Assembly (NCBI GenBank): GCA_027924645.1 | Contig: BSBN01000495.1 | Span: forward strand, 62,001-126,000 | Direction: 5' to 3' | Length of the DNA: 64,000 nucleotides | Origin: Cunninghamia lanceolata | Lineage: Eukaryota > Streptophyta > Pinopsida > Cupressales > Cupressaceae | In this document: piece after piece, positions 35,775 through 46,741 of the stretch | Position numbering within the stretch: the stretch's first letter is position 1 | Layout: each line of letters begins with the position of its first letter | Notes under the pieces: generated by a model | What the model saw: the letters and a program-made list of their open reading frames with translations, nothing else | Told to the model about the DNA's origin: nothing | The model's database searches: none | Position numbers and translations under genes: made by a program

Positions 35775-36750
35775 CTATTTCTTAGAGGTGAAACTTATTA
35801 TCACTAAGGAAGTGGTTACATAACACCCACTTTAGAAACTCTTTTCATGGAGCAAAAATCCTTTGAGACAATAAATAATCTGCTACAAGATAAATTAGAA
35901 TCTTGTTCAAGAAAATAGGAGCCTTTTCTTTTTAGATTTTAGGTTTTTAGGGGGTGCCTTTTGGGTGAGGCTAGAAATGTCCCCCATCAACTTAGGAGAT
36001 TTTGCTTCCATGTGTCAATTCATCTATAATTTTTATGCCAATAAATTTAGAGATAATTTTTCTATTTTTATCATTTTGTAGTATTTTCTAATGATCCAAA
36101 AAATCATGGGATCACCAATTTCCTAAAAATTTTAGAGCTTTAAGTTTTAAGCTTACATGCTATACAAAATTCATGAGACCAAGTCTACTTGGGCTATGGT
36201 TACATGGAGGGGGGATTCCTAAATTATTTCTGGTGGTGTTGCTGAAAATTTTTAGGAGAATTTTAAAGTGGGTGTTCCCATGAATTTTGTACTAATAGAT
36301 AGACTTAAAAATTTAATCTCCAAAATTTATGGACATTGGTGGTCTCCAGAAGTTTTATGTTTTGTTGTTCTATTCATCTGCAAATAAAGAGATTAACAAT
36401 GATTAAAATTTTAAAAAAAAAATCCTCCAAAATTTTTCTTAAATTAAATGGTGGGAATCTAAAAACTATGGATAATTAACAAGCTGCAGAAAAATCCCCT
36501 AAGTTGGTGGAGGAAAGTTTCAGCACCACCCCAAATGCATCGGCCCAAAATCTACAAGTTAAAAAGTAGAGGCTCCTATTTAACAGGAAAATATTCTAAT
36601 TTATCGTGTGGCATTTTGTTTTGGTTTCATGAGACCCCTGCTCCACAAAAAAAGATCATGTCACAAGTCCATGAGACCCTTATAAAAATTCCTAAAATTT
36701 CTCGACACCACTCTCTGAAGTATTATAGGAAGCCCCCTCCATAGAACCGC
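35775..36750. repeat. large imperfect inverted repeat (foldback element)
   Basis: The two halves are reverse complements around a centre near 36235. Matched blocks include 35912-35923 with 36570-36581 (AAATAGGAGCC / GGCTCCTATTT), 35891-35900 with about 36595-36604, 35972-35993 with 36490-36512, and 36164-36175 with 36279-36290. The outermost pairing is about 35787-35815 with 36706-36742. Arms are roughly 450-480 bp with many mismatches and no long coding frame. It begins about 40 bp after repeat copy B ends. Confidence 0.75.
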
Positions 36751-37006
36751 TACCTCAATCCTTTTCCTGCCTTCTCGGTGGCATTTCACTCCCAACCTGA
36801 ACCACTTTGGATGACAAATTGCTCATGTGCATAGTTGCTTAATTCATAGTCCAAAAATTAGTTTCAGAGCTTGTTTTTGCTGCTACATACTGTTTTAACT
36901 GTTATATATATAAAACGTTATTATTACATAATTATGAACGGAAAAAAGAGAAAACATTGTTGAGAAGAGAAAACGGGATCAAAATGCTTGAAAATTATTT
37001 CAGCAA
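36751..37006. other. unannotated spacer before the tRNA gene
   Basis: No feature is recognised. It is AT-rich with TATATATA near 36904. Confidence 0.4.
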
Positions 37007-37079
37007 GCCGTCTTAGCTCAGCTGGTAGAGCGCGTGGCTTTTAACCACGTGGTCGTGGGTTCGATTCCCACAGACGGCG
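37007..37079 (+). tRNA. trnK-UUU: tRNA-Lys (anticodon UUU)
   Basis: This 73-base sequence folds as a complete cloverleaf. The acceptor stem is GCCGTCT (37007-37013) with AGACGGC (37072-37078), and the discriminator is G at 37079. The D arm GCTC...GAGC has an AGCTGGTA loop. The anticodon stem is CGTGG/CCACG with loop CTTTTAA, giving anticodon TTT at 37040-37042. The T arm is GTGGG-TTCGATT-CCCAC. There is no intron and no encoded CCA, so it is a nuclear-type gene. The internal A and B boxes look intact, and a TTTT at 37104-37107 can serve as the polymerase III terminator. It delivers lysine at AAA/AAG codons. Confidence 0.97.
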
Positions 37080-37439
37080 CTTGATTGTAGTAGATTGGTT
37101 ACCTTTTGGTCTGTCTAATTTTTATTGGCGGCACAATCCCCCACAATAGTTTAGCGGGTTGACTTTCTGTTTTTGTTTTAGAAACATTTTTAATATATTA
37201 TATTCCGTTTAAAAATATTTAGAGGTTTATAATAAAAAGATATCCATTGATTTTATATTTAAGAATGATATGGTAAGTTAATATGTTATAATTAAGGAAT
37301 GGTACAACTTACCAAATATAATTGGAAATAAAATATAAAAAATAGGAGGTGAAGTTTACAAATGTTTTGAAGAATTTGAAAAACAATGCAAATAAAAATA
37401 AAGTCCCTAGAATCTAGGTTGAATTAGACAATGAGATAT

Positions 37440-37655
37440 TTGGAGATTTGTTTAAACTAGAAGATTTTTTTAAAAAAAATTGATAAAAGGTGTAACCATT
37501 TGTATATTGTATTAATTAAAAAGTTCAGATACACTGTTATATGTAATCTTCAAACTTTTCCTTTGGAGATTTGTTTAAACTAGAAGATTTTTTTTTTTTT
37601 TAATTGATAAAAGGTGTAACCACTTATATATTATATTAATTAAAAAGTTCAGATA
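37440..37655. repeat. tandem duplication of about 122 bp
   Basis: The block GGAGATTTGTTTAAACTAGAAG through AAAAAGTTCAGATACA occurs at about 37440-37533 and again at 37563-37655. Between them lies TATGTAATCTTCAAACTTTT (37540-37559), the reverse complement of the segment at 37665-37685. These sequences also occur at the ends of the foldback units further right. Confidence 0.8.
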
Positions 37656-37846
37656 CAAAGGTAAAGTTTGAAGATTACATATAGCAGTTAACTACAAAGC
37701 ACCAAGATTCGTAAAAAAGAGAACCAAAAATATAGACATGGAAGAGCTAAATGCTATCAAAAGAATTGAAATCTTCTTTCTCTAGAGGCAGGGATGGAAC
37801 CTAGAGGATGGCTTGTTAGAGGCAGATAAATTTGTAGCATTTTTAG

Positions 37847-38215
37847 CTATCCGAGGAGGGCGAAGGCATTTCCTAGCTGAAATCTATGTGCGTAAATTGT
37901 ATTCTTAAAAACAATCCCACAATCATTTTGAAGACCACTCTTCATAACATGAAACATATAGGTTGTTGCTGGACAATCTTTTAGTTGTTGCAGAGAGAAA
38001 ATGCCACCTACCAATGTTGAACCCTCAAAGAGGTCATAGTCCTTTATCACTTGCTAGAATTTGTCCTCTATGAGCAGATAATCTTGAACATAACCGAAAC
38101 CCAATAGATTCATGAAGTAGCGTCATACTGCAAAAGGTCCATGGCATTTGAGAGGAAGACTGAGACATTCGTTGTATTCAAAGATACAAAGACAATCCAT
38201 TAAAATTTCTTGACT
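37847..38215 (-). pseudogene. unidentified gene fragment, copy 1
   Basis: The minus strand encodes a 67-residue open frame starting MIKDYDLFEGSTLVGGI and ending HRFQLGNAFALLG. The upstream codons (a further roughly 55 residues to 38215) are cut by in-frame stops. It looks protein-derived because the inverted, more diverged copy at 39480-39900 preserves most residues. I do not recognise the family. No start, intron structure or full domain is visible. Confidence 0.5.
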
Positions 38216-38576
38216 GATGACATTACTGTTTCTAGTTTTATTCTTAAAAACAATCCCACAATCATTTTGAAGACCACTCTTCATAACATGAAACATATAG
38301 GTTGTTGCTGGACAATCTTTTAGTTGTTGCAGAGAGAAAATGCCACCTACCAATGTTGAACCCTCAAAGAGGTCATAGTCCTTTATCACTTGCTAGAATT
38401 TGTCCTCTATGAGCAGATAATCTTGAACATAACCGAAACCCAATAGATTCATGAAGTAGCGTCATACTGCAAAAGGTCCATGGCATTTGAGAGGAAGACT
38501 GAGACATTCGTTGTATTCAAAGATACAAAGACAATCCATTAAAATTTCTTGACTGATGACATTACTGTTTCTAGTT
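38123..38576 (-). pseudogene. unidentified gene fragment, copy 2
   Basis: This is a near-identical second copy of the fragment, with frame MIKDYDLFEGST... at 38389. At 38238, in KN, it fuses into the upstream end of copy 1 rather than continuing to HRFQLGNAF, so it is truncated by the tandem junction. It continues upstream to about 38576 with stops. Origin by tandem duplication of about 339 bp. Confidence 0.5.
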
Positions 38577-38898
38577 TTAACCTTTACACATTCTATTAAA
38601 ATTAATAAAGTCATTTAAACTAGTGGTTTAAAATTGTTTGAGACAATAGCTTATAGGAGACAAATGTGTAACCACTTATATATTGTATTAATTAAAAAGT
38701 TCAGATACAAAGGTAAAGTTTGAAGATTACATATAGCGGTTAACTACAAAGCACCAAGATTCGTAAAAAAGAGAACCAAAAATATAGACATGGAAGAGCT
38801 AAATGCTATCAAAAGAATTGAAATCTTCTTTCTCTAGAGGCAGGGATGGAACATAGAGGATGGCTTGTTAGAGGCAGATAAATTTGTAGCATTTTTAG

Positions 38899-39288
38899 CT
38901 ATCCGAGGAGGGCGAAGGCATTTCCTAGCTGAAATCTATGTGCATAAATTGTATTCTTAAAAACAATCCCACAATCATTTTGAAGACCACTCTTCATAAC
39001 ATGAAACATATAGGTTGTTGCTGGACAATCTTTTAGTTGTTGCAGAGAGAAAATGCCACCTACCAATGTTGAACCCTCAAAGAGGTCATAGTCCTTTATC
39101 ACTTGCTAGAATTTGTCCTCTATGAGCAGATAATCTTGAACATAACCGAAACCCAATAGATTCATGAAGTAGCGTCATACTGCAAAAGGTCCATGGCATT
39201 TGAGAGGAAGACTGAGACATTCGTTGTATTCAAAGATACAAAGACAATCCATTAAAATTTCTTGACTGATGACATTACTGTTTCTAGT
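38899..39288 (-). pseudogene. unidentified gene fragment, copy 3
   Basis: This third copy is essentially identical to copy 1 over its whole length (67-residue frame at 39102-38899). It lies in the unit that forms the left arm of the large inverted repeat. Confidence 0.5.
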
Positions 39289-39479
39289 TTTAACCTTTAC
39301 ACATTCTATTAAAATTAATAAAGTCATTCAAACTAGTGGTTTAAAATTGTTTGAGACAATAGCTTATAGGAGACAAATGTGTATCTTGTTAAGCTATTGT
39401 CTCAAACAATTTTAAACCACTAGTTTGAATGACTATTAATTTCAATAGAATGTGCAAAGCTTAAAACTAGAAACAGTAA

Positions 39480-39900
39480 TGTCATCGGTTAAGAGATTTT
39501 AATGGATTGTCCTCGTGTCTTCGAATACAATGAATGTCTCAGTCTTCCTCTCAAATGCCATGGACCTTTTGCAGTATTTAGCGCTGCTTCATGAATCTAT
39601 TGGGTTTCGCTTATGTTCAGGATTATCTACTCATAGAGGACAGACTCTAGCAGGTGGTAAAGGACTATTACCTCTTCGAGGGTTCAACATTGGTGGGTGC
39701 CATTTTCTCTCTATAACAACTAAAAGATTGTCCAACAATAGCCTATGTGTTTCATGTTATGAAGAGTGGTCTTCAAAATAATTATGGGATTATTTTTAAG
39801 AATACAATTTACGCAAATAGATTTCAGTTGGGAAATGCCTTGATTTCTTGAGCCAAGGAGTTTTTTAAAGCCATTAGTTTCCTTCTGCAACATGCTCTGA
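39480..39900 (+). pseudogene. unidentified gene fragment, inverted copy
   Basis: This is the plus-strand equivalent of the fragment in the right arm of the foldback. It reads VVKDYYLFEGSTLVGAI near 39655 and NTIYANRFQLGNAL near 39803, extends further downstream (AKEFFKAISFLLQHALKN near 39850-39905), and contains several stops. Conserved residues relative to the left copies suggest a real protein ancestor. The open frame 39515-39781 is in another frame and is not that protein. Confidence 0.5.
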
Positions 39901-40110
39901 AAAATCCCCCTCCTAGGATAGTTAAAAATGCTACAAATTTATTTACCTCTAATAAGCCATCCTCGTCTGTTCCATCCCTACCTCTAGAGAAAGAAGATTT
40001 TAGTTCTTTTCGTAGCATTTAGCTCTTCCATGTATGTGTTTTTGGTTCTCTTTTCTGACCTATCTTGATGCTTTGTAGTTAACTACTATATGTAATCTTC
40101 AAACTTTTCA

Positions 40111-43100
40111 TATATATATATATATATAACAAAATAACACATAGGTGAAGCTCAATTGCTCCCATTTTAGCCATCACCATCACATACATGCACAGTTATA
40201 GTAACCTGCTCATTCAACAATGACCCCCATCTTCTTTGAATAAGGAGAACAAATTATTGCTTGAGGCCAACTTCCTTATGGAGTACAAGAAGAATGATGA
40301 ATGTATCTTCAAAGATTGGCTCAATTTACCTAGCTATGATGACATGCCAAAGGTCATAAAACTACTTGTAGAGTGAGATTTTGATCTATAATGTAGTGAT
40401 AAAAGTAAAATACTTCTCATATGATTATACTTTTGAGATAACAAAGCTTTACAAAAGATTGAACCACCCACTTAGGAGGAGTTCACATAATTACAATTGG
40501 ATAAATGTTTATTTCTCTTGAAAACTAGTAAAATATTCATTCATTCTTTTGTACAAGACATTTGAAAATTCTTTGTTCTTTCAAGGAATCTCTTCCCAAT
40601 ATTTTGTAAGGAAGCTAAGGTAGTGGAACAACTTCCTACACTAATCTTGAGAGGAGGATTATGCAAAACTTTTAAAATATTTATAATAGTTACATATGCT
40701 ATACAAAAATAAACATAAATAGTAGTCATACCACAACATAATTATTTATGTGGTGAAAACCCTTTCAAGAGAAAAATGCCACACTCCAAAAGTAGCCCAA
40801 TATATTATTCAAAAATCTTAACAAGATTACAATATACTTGTAGAGCAAGCCTTCATAGGAGTATCACCAACCGGAGATCTAAAGGAAAATTAACACTATT
40901 TATATGACACTCACTCATAACCTCCATCTCAAGCACCTAATATATAGGAGATACAATACATGAAACCATCAAATGGTAATTAGAAAACCATGAGCCAAAA
41001 CCACCCAAAAGTGGCACCCAAATCCTTAGGGTACCATTATCACCAATCAAAAATTCCTTATGATGTGTCATAACATGCATCATAAGTTCATCAACGCATG
41101 TAAGTCCCCCTTACAACACTTCTATGTGTCCAATACATTCTTACATTTTCCAATGTGGGAGGCCCAACTTTCAAAGGCCATAACTTTTGATCTAGGAGGC
41201 CGATTGAGCATGCTTTTTTAAATTGTAAAGATCAAAGTGATCCATGCACTGGGCAGCCCTGGAAGTGATGTCAGGCAGCTTGGAATAGTTATTTTGGCAA
41301 AAAACTAAATCTATAGCCCAGAAATTGAGTCTATTCAATTTTATAATCTGAAAAAACACATTTTTTGTAATCAAAAGGTTGAGACACTTTTGCCAACATA
41401 TTTTTCTTCAAGATTTTACATTTCTTTCAAGCAAGAAATTCATAGAGAGACGCCAAAAATATAGTGTCTTAAAATAATCCTTGTCTTAAAAATGATGTAG
41501 CTCACATGAATAATTCATAAGGCTACATCCTTAATAATCCAAAAGTTCTTATCTTTGTTAATCATTAATCTCAAATCCAAGTAATATCCAAAAATTCATA
41601 TGGCATTTTTCACAAAAGAATGAAGTACACATCATCCTTTTTTGTAATCAATTAGATCAAACATAATTAGATTGATGGCATAAAATAAGAAACCAACATG
41701 GATCTAACATTTTGAGGTACAAGTCATTAATTATTTCATTTAATAGATAAAATACAAGAATCAATCAACTCAAGGTTTAATTGAACATATGGGCCCCCCT
41801 TTTCTTATGTACATCATCATTCATCAAATTTATTATATCAATTTTCAAGTCATGTTATTAGATGGATCATATAGTTCTATAGGGCTCTCTTCAAAGATGT
41901 CAAAGATGTTTCATGTTACTCATTAGAGAAGTGATAATGAGGTCCATGGACCTTATTTATGTTGGCAACATATTCAAGATACACTGCTTTGATGGTTAAG
42001 GTAGAATGTTGTATGTTGTCATTGATGGCACAAGGCATGATAATAGATAGGGATGACATGGAAGTAGTCAAGTTTGGTAAAGGGATTTTGGTCTAGAAGA
42101 CTAACTCAGTCAGAATGAGTAAGTATGGATAGTATACAGAGTGAGTGATAGAAATTGGGATGGTATGCCTCCATAGTTGACGATCTCAAAGTGCGATTCT
42201 GGTATGTTGTACTAAATCCTTTGATGATGTTATGTTCCAGTATTCAAGTCTTGATAATCTCTAGAAGTTACACTATGATTTGTCCTAAGTCCGGGTGAAC
42301 AAAGTTGAGTTAGAAACAGTGTAGAGCACCTAAATAATTTGCTCTGCATTCCTCTATTGTTGAATATTTTGTTTTGCAGTTCTGAGGAATTGAAGATACA
42401 TGTCATGAGCATTTAAATCTAGATTTATAGAGCTTGAAGTTCATCAGATCACATTATACAAGTCCTCCAGTATTGGCTTTCAATTTGTTACTATTTAACT
42501 AAGACAGAAGAACAATTATGAGATCCGCATATCGCCACACAAGAACATTATGACTTGTGGGTATGAAGGTATCATTGGTAATGTCTAATGAATGTTTGAT
42601 GTGAATTTCAAAGGTTCATGCAGACCGCACTAGAATTTATGATATGACAGACGTTTTTTCTGAAATCAAGAAATGCTGGCCTTGGATGAGAAATTGAGCA
42701 TAGTTACACTCAAAATTTGGAGATACAACCAAAACAATGTTTGTAGTACTCCGAGACTACTTTCTAAACTACTATTTTAAGAAAAAAATGATATAGATTA
42801 AGGGGTTCAAAAGAAGGAGCCATAGAAATTGGTGTTGTTTCTGTCAAAAAAAATAACATAGCATGTTTTGTGGCTCCCTCAAAAGGTTAATTTTTTTGAT
42901 ATTTTTAAAATTGCTTGAGTGAGAAATTAGCTAACATGTAGTTTATGCCTGATTTTTCTGATAATTTTTTGATGAATATTTGATTTTTTACTAATTTTCT
43001 AAGTGGACACATCCTAAAAAATAGAATTTTGGCTGTGCTACCCCTATAAATTTTGAAAACTAATTGAAAATTATTTTTTTCTTTTTTTAATATACGTAGA

Positions 43101-43471
43101 ATGGAGTCTAGTTTCTAAATATGTTTTTTTTTAAATTTCAATGAATAGTTAATTTACAATGAAAAAAAGACCAAACAGTGGTTTTTTCCTAAAAATAGAC
43201 ACACAAACAAAAGAAATTGAAGATGAAAGGTTTAACATTGTCAAAATGTGAAAAAAATCACATCATCAAATAGCTAAGAGAAAGCCTAACATTACCCAGG
43301 TGTTTGATTTGTTTGACCTTGAAACATGTGCAAATTTGAGGGTTAGCATGAACGAAATTATGTGAAATCCTGTAGAATATGGAAAAACACGTCTCTGGAC
43401 ATTGGGAAGGCACTCCAAGCCTTTGGATTAGAAATCCAAAGCAAATCCCAAGCCCAAGGCTTGGGATTCCC
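40111..43471. other. unannotated sequence, traces of LTR-like DNA
   Basis: No gene is seen. There is a short (TA)n tract at 40112-40128. The stretch near 40740-40800 (GTGGTGAAAACCCTTTC...) resembles the GTGGGAAAACCCTTTC segment of the LTRs at 49.8 and 54.9 kb. The stretch 41160-41260 (GGCCATAACTTTTGATCTAGGAG) is of a kind common in plant LTRs. This is probably old solo-LTR material, with edges that cannot be placed. 42830-43140 is very AT-rich. Confidence 0.4.
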
Positions 43472-43525
43472 AAAGAAAAACATAATGCGAGCGCATTATA
43501 ACGTGCTCGTGTTATGTTTTACTTT
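43472..43525. repeat. 54-bp imperfect palindrome
   Basis: The sequence is its own reverse complement around TTATAA (centre 43498.5). Most mismatched pairs are transitions. The core is CGAGCGCATTATAACGTGCTCG. Confidence 0.8.
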
Positions 43526-43574
43526 GCATTTTTCCTTTTCCGCAAAAGTTTGTGCACTATTTGTCATGCTTGAA

Positions 43575-43608
43575 ATAACCCAAGCGCATTATAACGCACT
43601 CGTGTTAT
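43575..43608. repeat. 34-bp imperfect palindrome, related core
   Basis: It has the same core around TTATAA (AGCGCATTATAACGCACT) as the palindrome at 43472, 93 bp away centre to centre. Confidence 0.75.
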
Positions 43609-43645
43609 GTCCCCCTTGAATATTTTTATGTTCAAGGTTATTAAT

Positions 43646-43719
43646 CATGTATGTATGTATGTATGTATGCCTATATGTATGTATGTATCTATGTATGCCT
43701 ATATGTATGTATGTATAGT
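43646..43719. repeat. (ATGT)n microsatellite
   Basis: ATGT units are interrupted twice by GCCTAT. The open frame over it (Met-Tyr-Val-Cys repeats) is a simple-sequence artefact. Confidence 0.9.
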
Positions 43720-43774
43720 GTTGAGGGTAGAGGAGGGTAGAGATGGGGGTGAGCTAGATAGGGGAGGAGAGGGG

Positions 43775-44172
43775 TGGATAAGGATTGAGTGATTAAGGTT
43801 TAAGGTTGAGGGTTGAGGGTTTAGGGATAGGAATTAGAGTTTAGGGATAAGGGATTAGAGTTTAGGACCTTGAGGGATTAGGGTTTAGGGTTGAGGCTTT
43901 AGGGATAGTGTTTAGGGTTGAGGGTCGAGGGATTAGGGTTAAGGTAGAGTGTTGAGGGTATAGGGATTAGCGATAGGGTTTAGGGTTGATGGATTAAGGT
44001 TTAAGGTATAGTTTTGAGGGTTGAGGGTTTAGGGATAGGGTTTAGGATTTAAGGTTTAAGTGTTGAGGGTTGAGGATTTACGGATAGGGTTTATGCTTTA
44101 GGGATAAGGGATTAGGGTTTATGGTTTAGGGACTAGGGATTAGGGTTTAGGGTTAAGGGATTAGGGTTTAGG
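43775..44172 (+). repeat. degenerate telomere-like array 1
   Basis: This is a run of TTTAGGG and variants (TTGAGGG, GATTAGGG, ATAGGG, TTTAAGG), G-rich on the plus strand. Perfect TTTAGGG heptamers are interspersed with variants in imperfect register. TTTAGGG is the usual plant telomere unit; this copy is internal and degenerate. It directly abuts the first B3-exon unit at 44173. Confidence 0.85.
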
Positions 44173-44460
44173 GATGTACAATTAAGGGGTACCATAAATA
44201 AACTAGAATTTAGGAAGGGTTGGGAAAAATTTGTGAATCATCATGGGCTAGAGATTAGAGATTTTGTTGTGTTCAAGTATATATCCAAGTCATAATTTAA
44301 GGTTGAGATATTTCAAAGAATAGGGTGTGTGAAAAATATTAATGCTCTTCAGCTTATGAATACCAACATTGATACAGATAAAATATGCCCTTCTTCTAAC
44401 AGAGTATGTAGTTCAAGTCAACCGATGGGCAACAAGTTGTCGAATGAGTTGGTTTAATGG

Positions 44461-44685
44461 GTGTGCCTCCTTCTTCAAGGCCCAAGTGGGCATAAGTGGG
44501 ATGTACAATTAAGGGGTACCATAAATAAACTGGAATTTAGGCAGGGTTGGGAAAATTTTGTGAATCATCATGGGCTGGAGATTGGAGATTTCGTTGTGTT
44601 CAAGTACATATCCAAGTCATATTTTAAGGTTAAGATATTTCAAAGAACAAGGTGTGTGAAAATATCAATGCTCTTCAGCTTATGA
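44461..44685 (+). pseudogene. B3 DNA-binding domain fragment (unit 1/2 boundary)
   Basis: Translation gives LLLQGPSGHKWDVQLRG, then a Trp/Phe-rich segment GWENFVNHHGLEIGDFVVFKY and SYFKVKIF, which is the second half of a B3 fold (REM-type plant transcription factors). Such domains bind DNA in the nucleus. Only a half-domain is present, with no N-terminal strands or nuclear signal, and the unit lacks splice context. This is an exon copy, not a gene. The frame here spans the end of unit 1 and most of unit 2 before a single-base deletion near 44661 shifts it. Confidence 0.75.
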
Positions 44686-45111
44686 ATACCAACATTGATA
44701 TAGATAAAAGATGCCCTTCTTCTAACAGAGTATGCAGTTCAAGTCAACCAATGGGCAACAAGTTGTCGAATGAGTTGGTTTAATGGGTGTGCCTCCTTCT
44801 TCAAGGCCCAAGCGGGCAGGAGTGGGATGTACAATTAAGGGGTACCATATAAATAAACTAGAATTTAGGCAGGGTTGGGAAAATTTTGTGAATCATCATG
44901 GGCTATAGATTGGAGATTTCATTGTGTTCAAGTACATATCCAAGTCATAGTTTAAGGTTAAGATATTTCAAAGAACAAGGTGTGTGAAAAACATCAATGC
45001 TTTTTAGCTTATGAATACCAACATTGATACAGATAAAAGATGCCTTTCTTCTAATAGAGTATGCAGTTCAAGTCAACCGATGGGCAGCAAGTTGTCAAAT
45101 GAGTTGGTTTA

Positions 45112-45441
45112 ATGGGCATGCCTCCTTCTTCAAGGCCCAGGTGTGCAGGAGTGGGATGTATAATTAAGGGGTACCATATAAATAAACTAGAATTTAGGCA
45201 GGGTTGGGAAAATTTTATGAATCATCATGGGCTAGAGATTGGAGATTTCATTGTGTTCAAGTACATATCCAAGTCATATTTTAAGGTTAAGATATTTCAA
45301 AGAACAGGGTGTGTGAAAAATATCAATGCTCTTCAGCTTATGAATACCAACATTGATACAAATAAAAGATGCCCTTCTTCTAACAGAGTATGCAGTTCAA
45401 GTCAACTGATGGGCAACAAGTTGTTAAATGAGTTGGTTTAA
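45112..45441 (+). pseudogene. B3 DNA-binding domain fragment (unit 4)
   Basis: This is the longest open version, 109 codons, running from the end of unit 3 through unit 4. It has LEFRQGWENFMNHHGLEIGDFIVFKY, FKVKIFQRTGCVKNIN and a Ser/Asn-rich tail. The 5' part is out of frame relative to the LQGPSGHKWDVQLRG start of unit 2 because of insertions near the GGTACCATATAAATAAAC segment. It has no start codon of its own that makes biological sense. Confidence 0.7.
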
Positions 45442-45468
45442 TGGGCGTGCCTCCTTCTTCAAGGCCTA

Positions 45469-46728
45469 GGTTTCCAGATGTCAAAGAACCAGGGCTGTGT
45501 CCATGGCTGTCTGCAACTAGGGATTCTATAGTTACCAGTTTATAGCTAATCCTAATTTCTGAAAGAAAGGTTAATCTATCTGCTTGCTGAATAAATGTAA
45601 TGAGTGCTGGAAAATAGAATAAAATAGGAAATGTACTCAAAACAAAGAAACAATAACATGCATCTATCTACTAAAATAGGAAACACTTTTATAAGAGAAA
45701 ACTTGAAACAAATAAAAACAGTGATACTAGCCTCCTGCTTGAGTGGTGAGAGTGGGCCCTTGCTCCACACCCCTGAGGCTGAAGGCTATAGCAGAAAATC
45801 AGCACAAAAGATGATCAAAACTAAATTTAGTCCAATTCATTCATTTCTGCATTCATAAAAATATGGCTAACACAAAACTAAGATCTCTGAGAATCAGAAT
45901 AATTTTATCATTGTCCATTGTTCTACTATTTCTAAGAGTATATAAAAAAATGAGTGATGATATATCACTGAACTTATCTACCAGTCTTTTTATGAGATGA
46001 CACCATCTGTTATCTGTACTTAACTGTCTATCTTATGAAAAATCACCATGCGAGAAAGGTAGACTTGAGTGGAACAGAAGTCCAGTCAGAAGTTTAAGTT
46101 TAAGTCTTAATACACTTGGGCATCAAAGCCCTGAAAATAAAGATATTAGATTAGTTCAGTTCATAACTCATGCAAAATCTTTGAAAAGATAAAACTTCAG
46201 CAGTTTAACTGATAGTTGACCCTTCACCACTCAGGTGATACTTTGAGTGAAGTGAGGGGTATTAAGATTGCTACTAAGAGTGTTTGGTTGGCAGCTCTAC
46301 TTGGAAACATGCCCTACTTTTAGGAGGCACCGGAGATAGTTGTTCCTGTCTGCAGCTCCGGAGATATTCCAGACTCTTGCAGAGCTCCGGAGAGGCATTT
46401 CCCATATCTTCAAAACTCCAGGTGTTATGGTTCTTTGGTATTGTCTCCATAGATCATTGAAGATGATCTCCAGAGATGCACAAAATCGCTGCTCTTGGCA
46501 TCTACACTTGTGGATTCAAAAAGAGAGAAAAGTTATGCATTTTTCCATCAATCCCACGCACATTAGTCATTTAATCATAAATTCTAATCTTAAGTAATCT
46601 ATCTTAATTAATCACAAAATAGAACAATATTGCTAACTTATTTAGGTGCAGACACTAGGAAGATGAGCTGAGAGAGAGGAAAAAGAGAGGCAAAAAGATG
46701 TATTTTATGAGTGCAATTTGGCACTCAT
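45469..46728. mobile_element. about 1.26 kb insertion splitting the B3 repeat array
   Basis: The tandem array stops at AAGGCCTAGG (unit 4 tail) and resumes with GGTAGGAGTGGG at 46730, so this segment was inserted between units 4 and 5. No terminal repeats or coding sequence could be assigned. The right end has a small hairpin (TGAGTGCAATTTGGCACTCA). CTCCGGAGA-like words occur three times near 46350-46395. Confidence 0.55.
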
Positions 46729-46741
46729 CAGGTAGGAGTGG

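Larger units (their letters stand above)
37563..40110. mobile_element. compound foldback element with gene fragment
   Basis: The right half (39390-40110) is an inverted copy of the left unit (38668-39366) around a 23-bp loop centred near 39378. The inner arms pair almost perfectly (AGTGGTTTAAAATTG and its complement). The outer ends AAAGTTTGAAGATTACATAT (left, 38714 on) and its complement (right, about 40088-40107) also pair. To the left, two further partial copies stand head to tail (about 37650-38237 and 38238-38640), so one coding fragment is present three times on the minus strand and once inverted. Duplicated left copies are nearly identical, while the inverted arm is more diverged. No transposase is visible, so it is non-autonomous or gene-derived. 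Confidence 0.8.
44173..45468 (+). repeat. tandem B3-exon repeat, units 1-4 (about 327 bp)
   Basis: Units start with GATGTACAATTAAGGGGTACC at 44173, 44500, 44826 and 45155 (the fourth has TATAATTAAGG). Spacing is 327, 326 and 329 bases. Every unit encodes the C-terminal half of a B3 DNA-binding domain plus a short tail ending ...SNELV and a TAA stop. Units are about 95% alike by eye, and most changes are single bases. Confidence 0.88.

Noticed and set aside
36535..36744. 69-codon plus-strand frame
   Set aside because: It lies in the right arm of the inverted repeat, with no motif and no conserved partner frame in the left arm.
43607..43792. 61-codon frame rich in Met, Tyr, Val and Cys
   Set aside because: It is a translation of the ATGT microsatellite.
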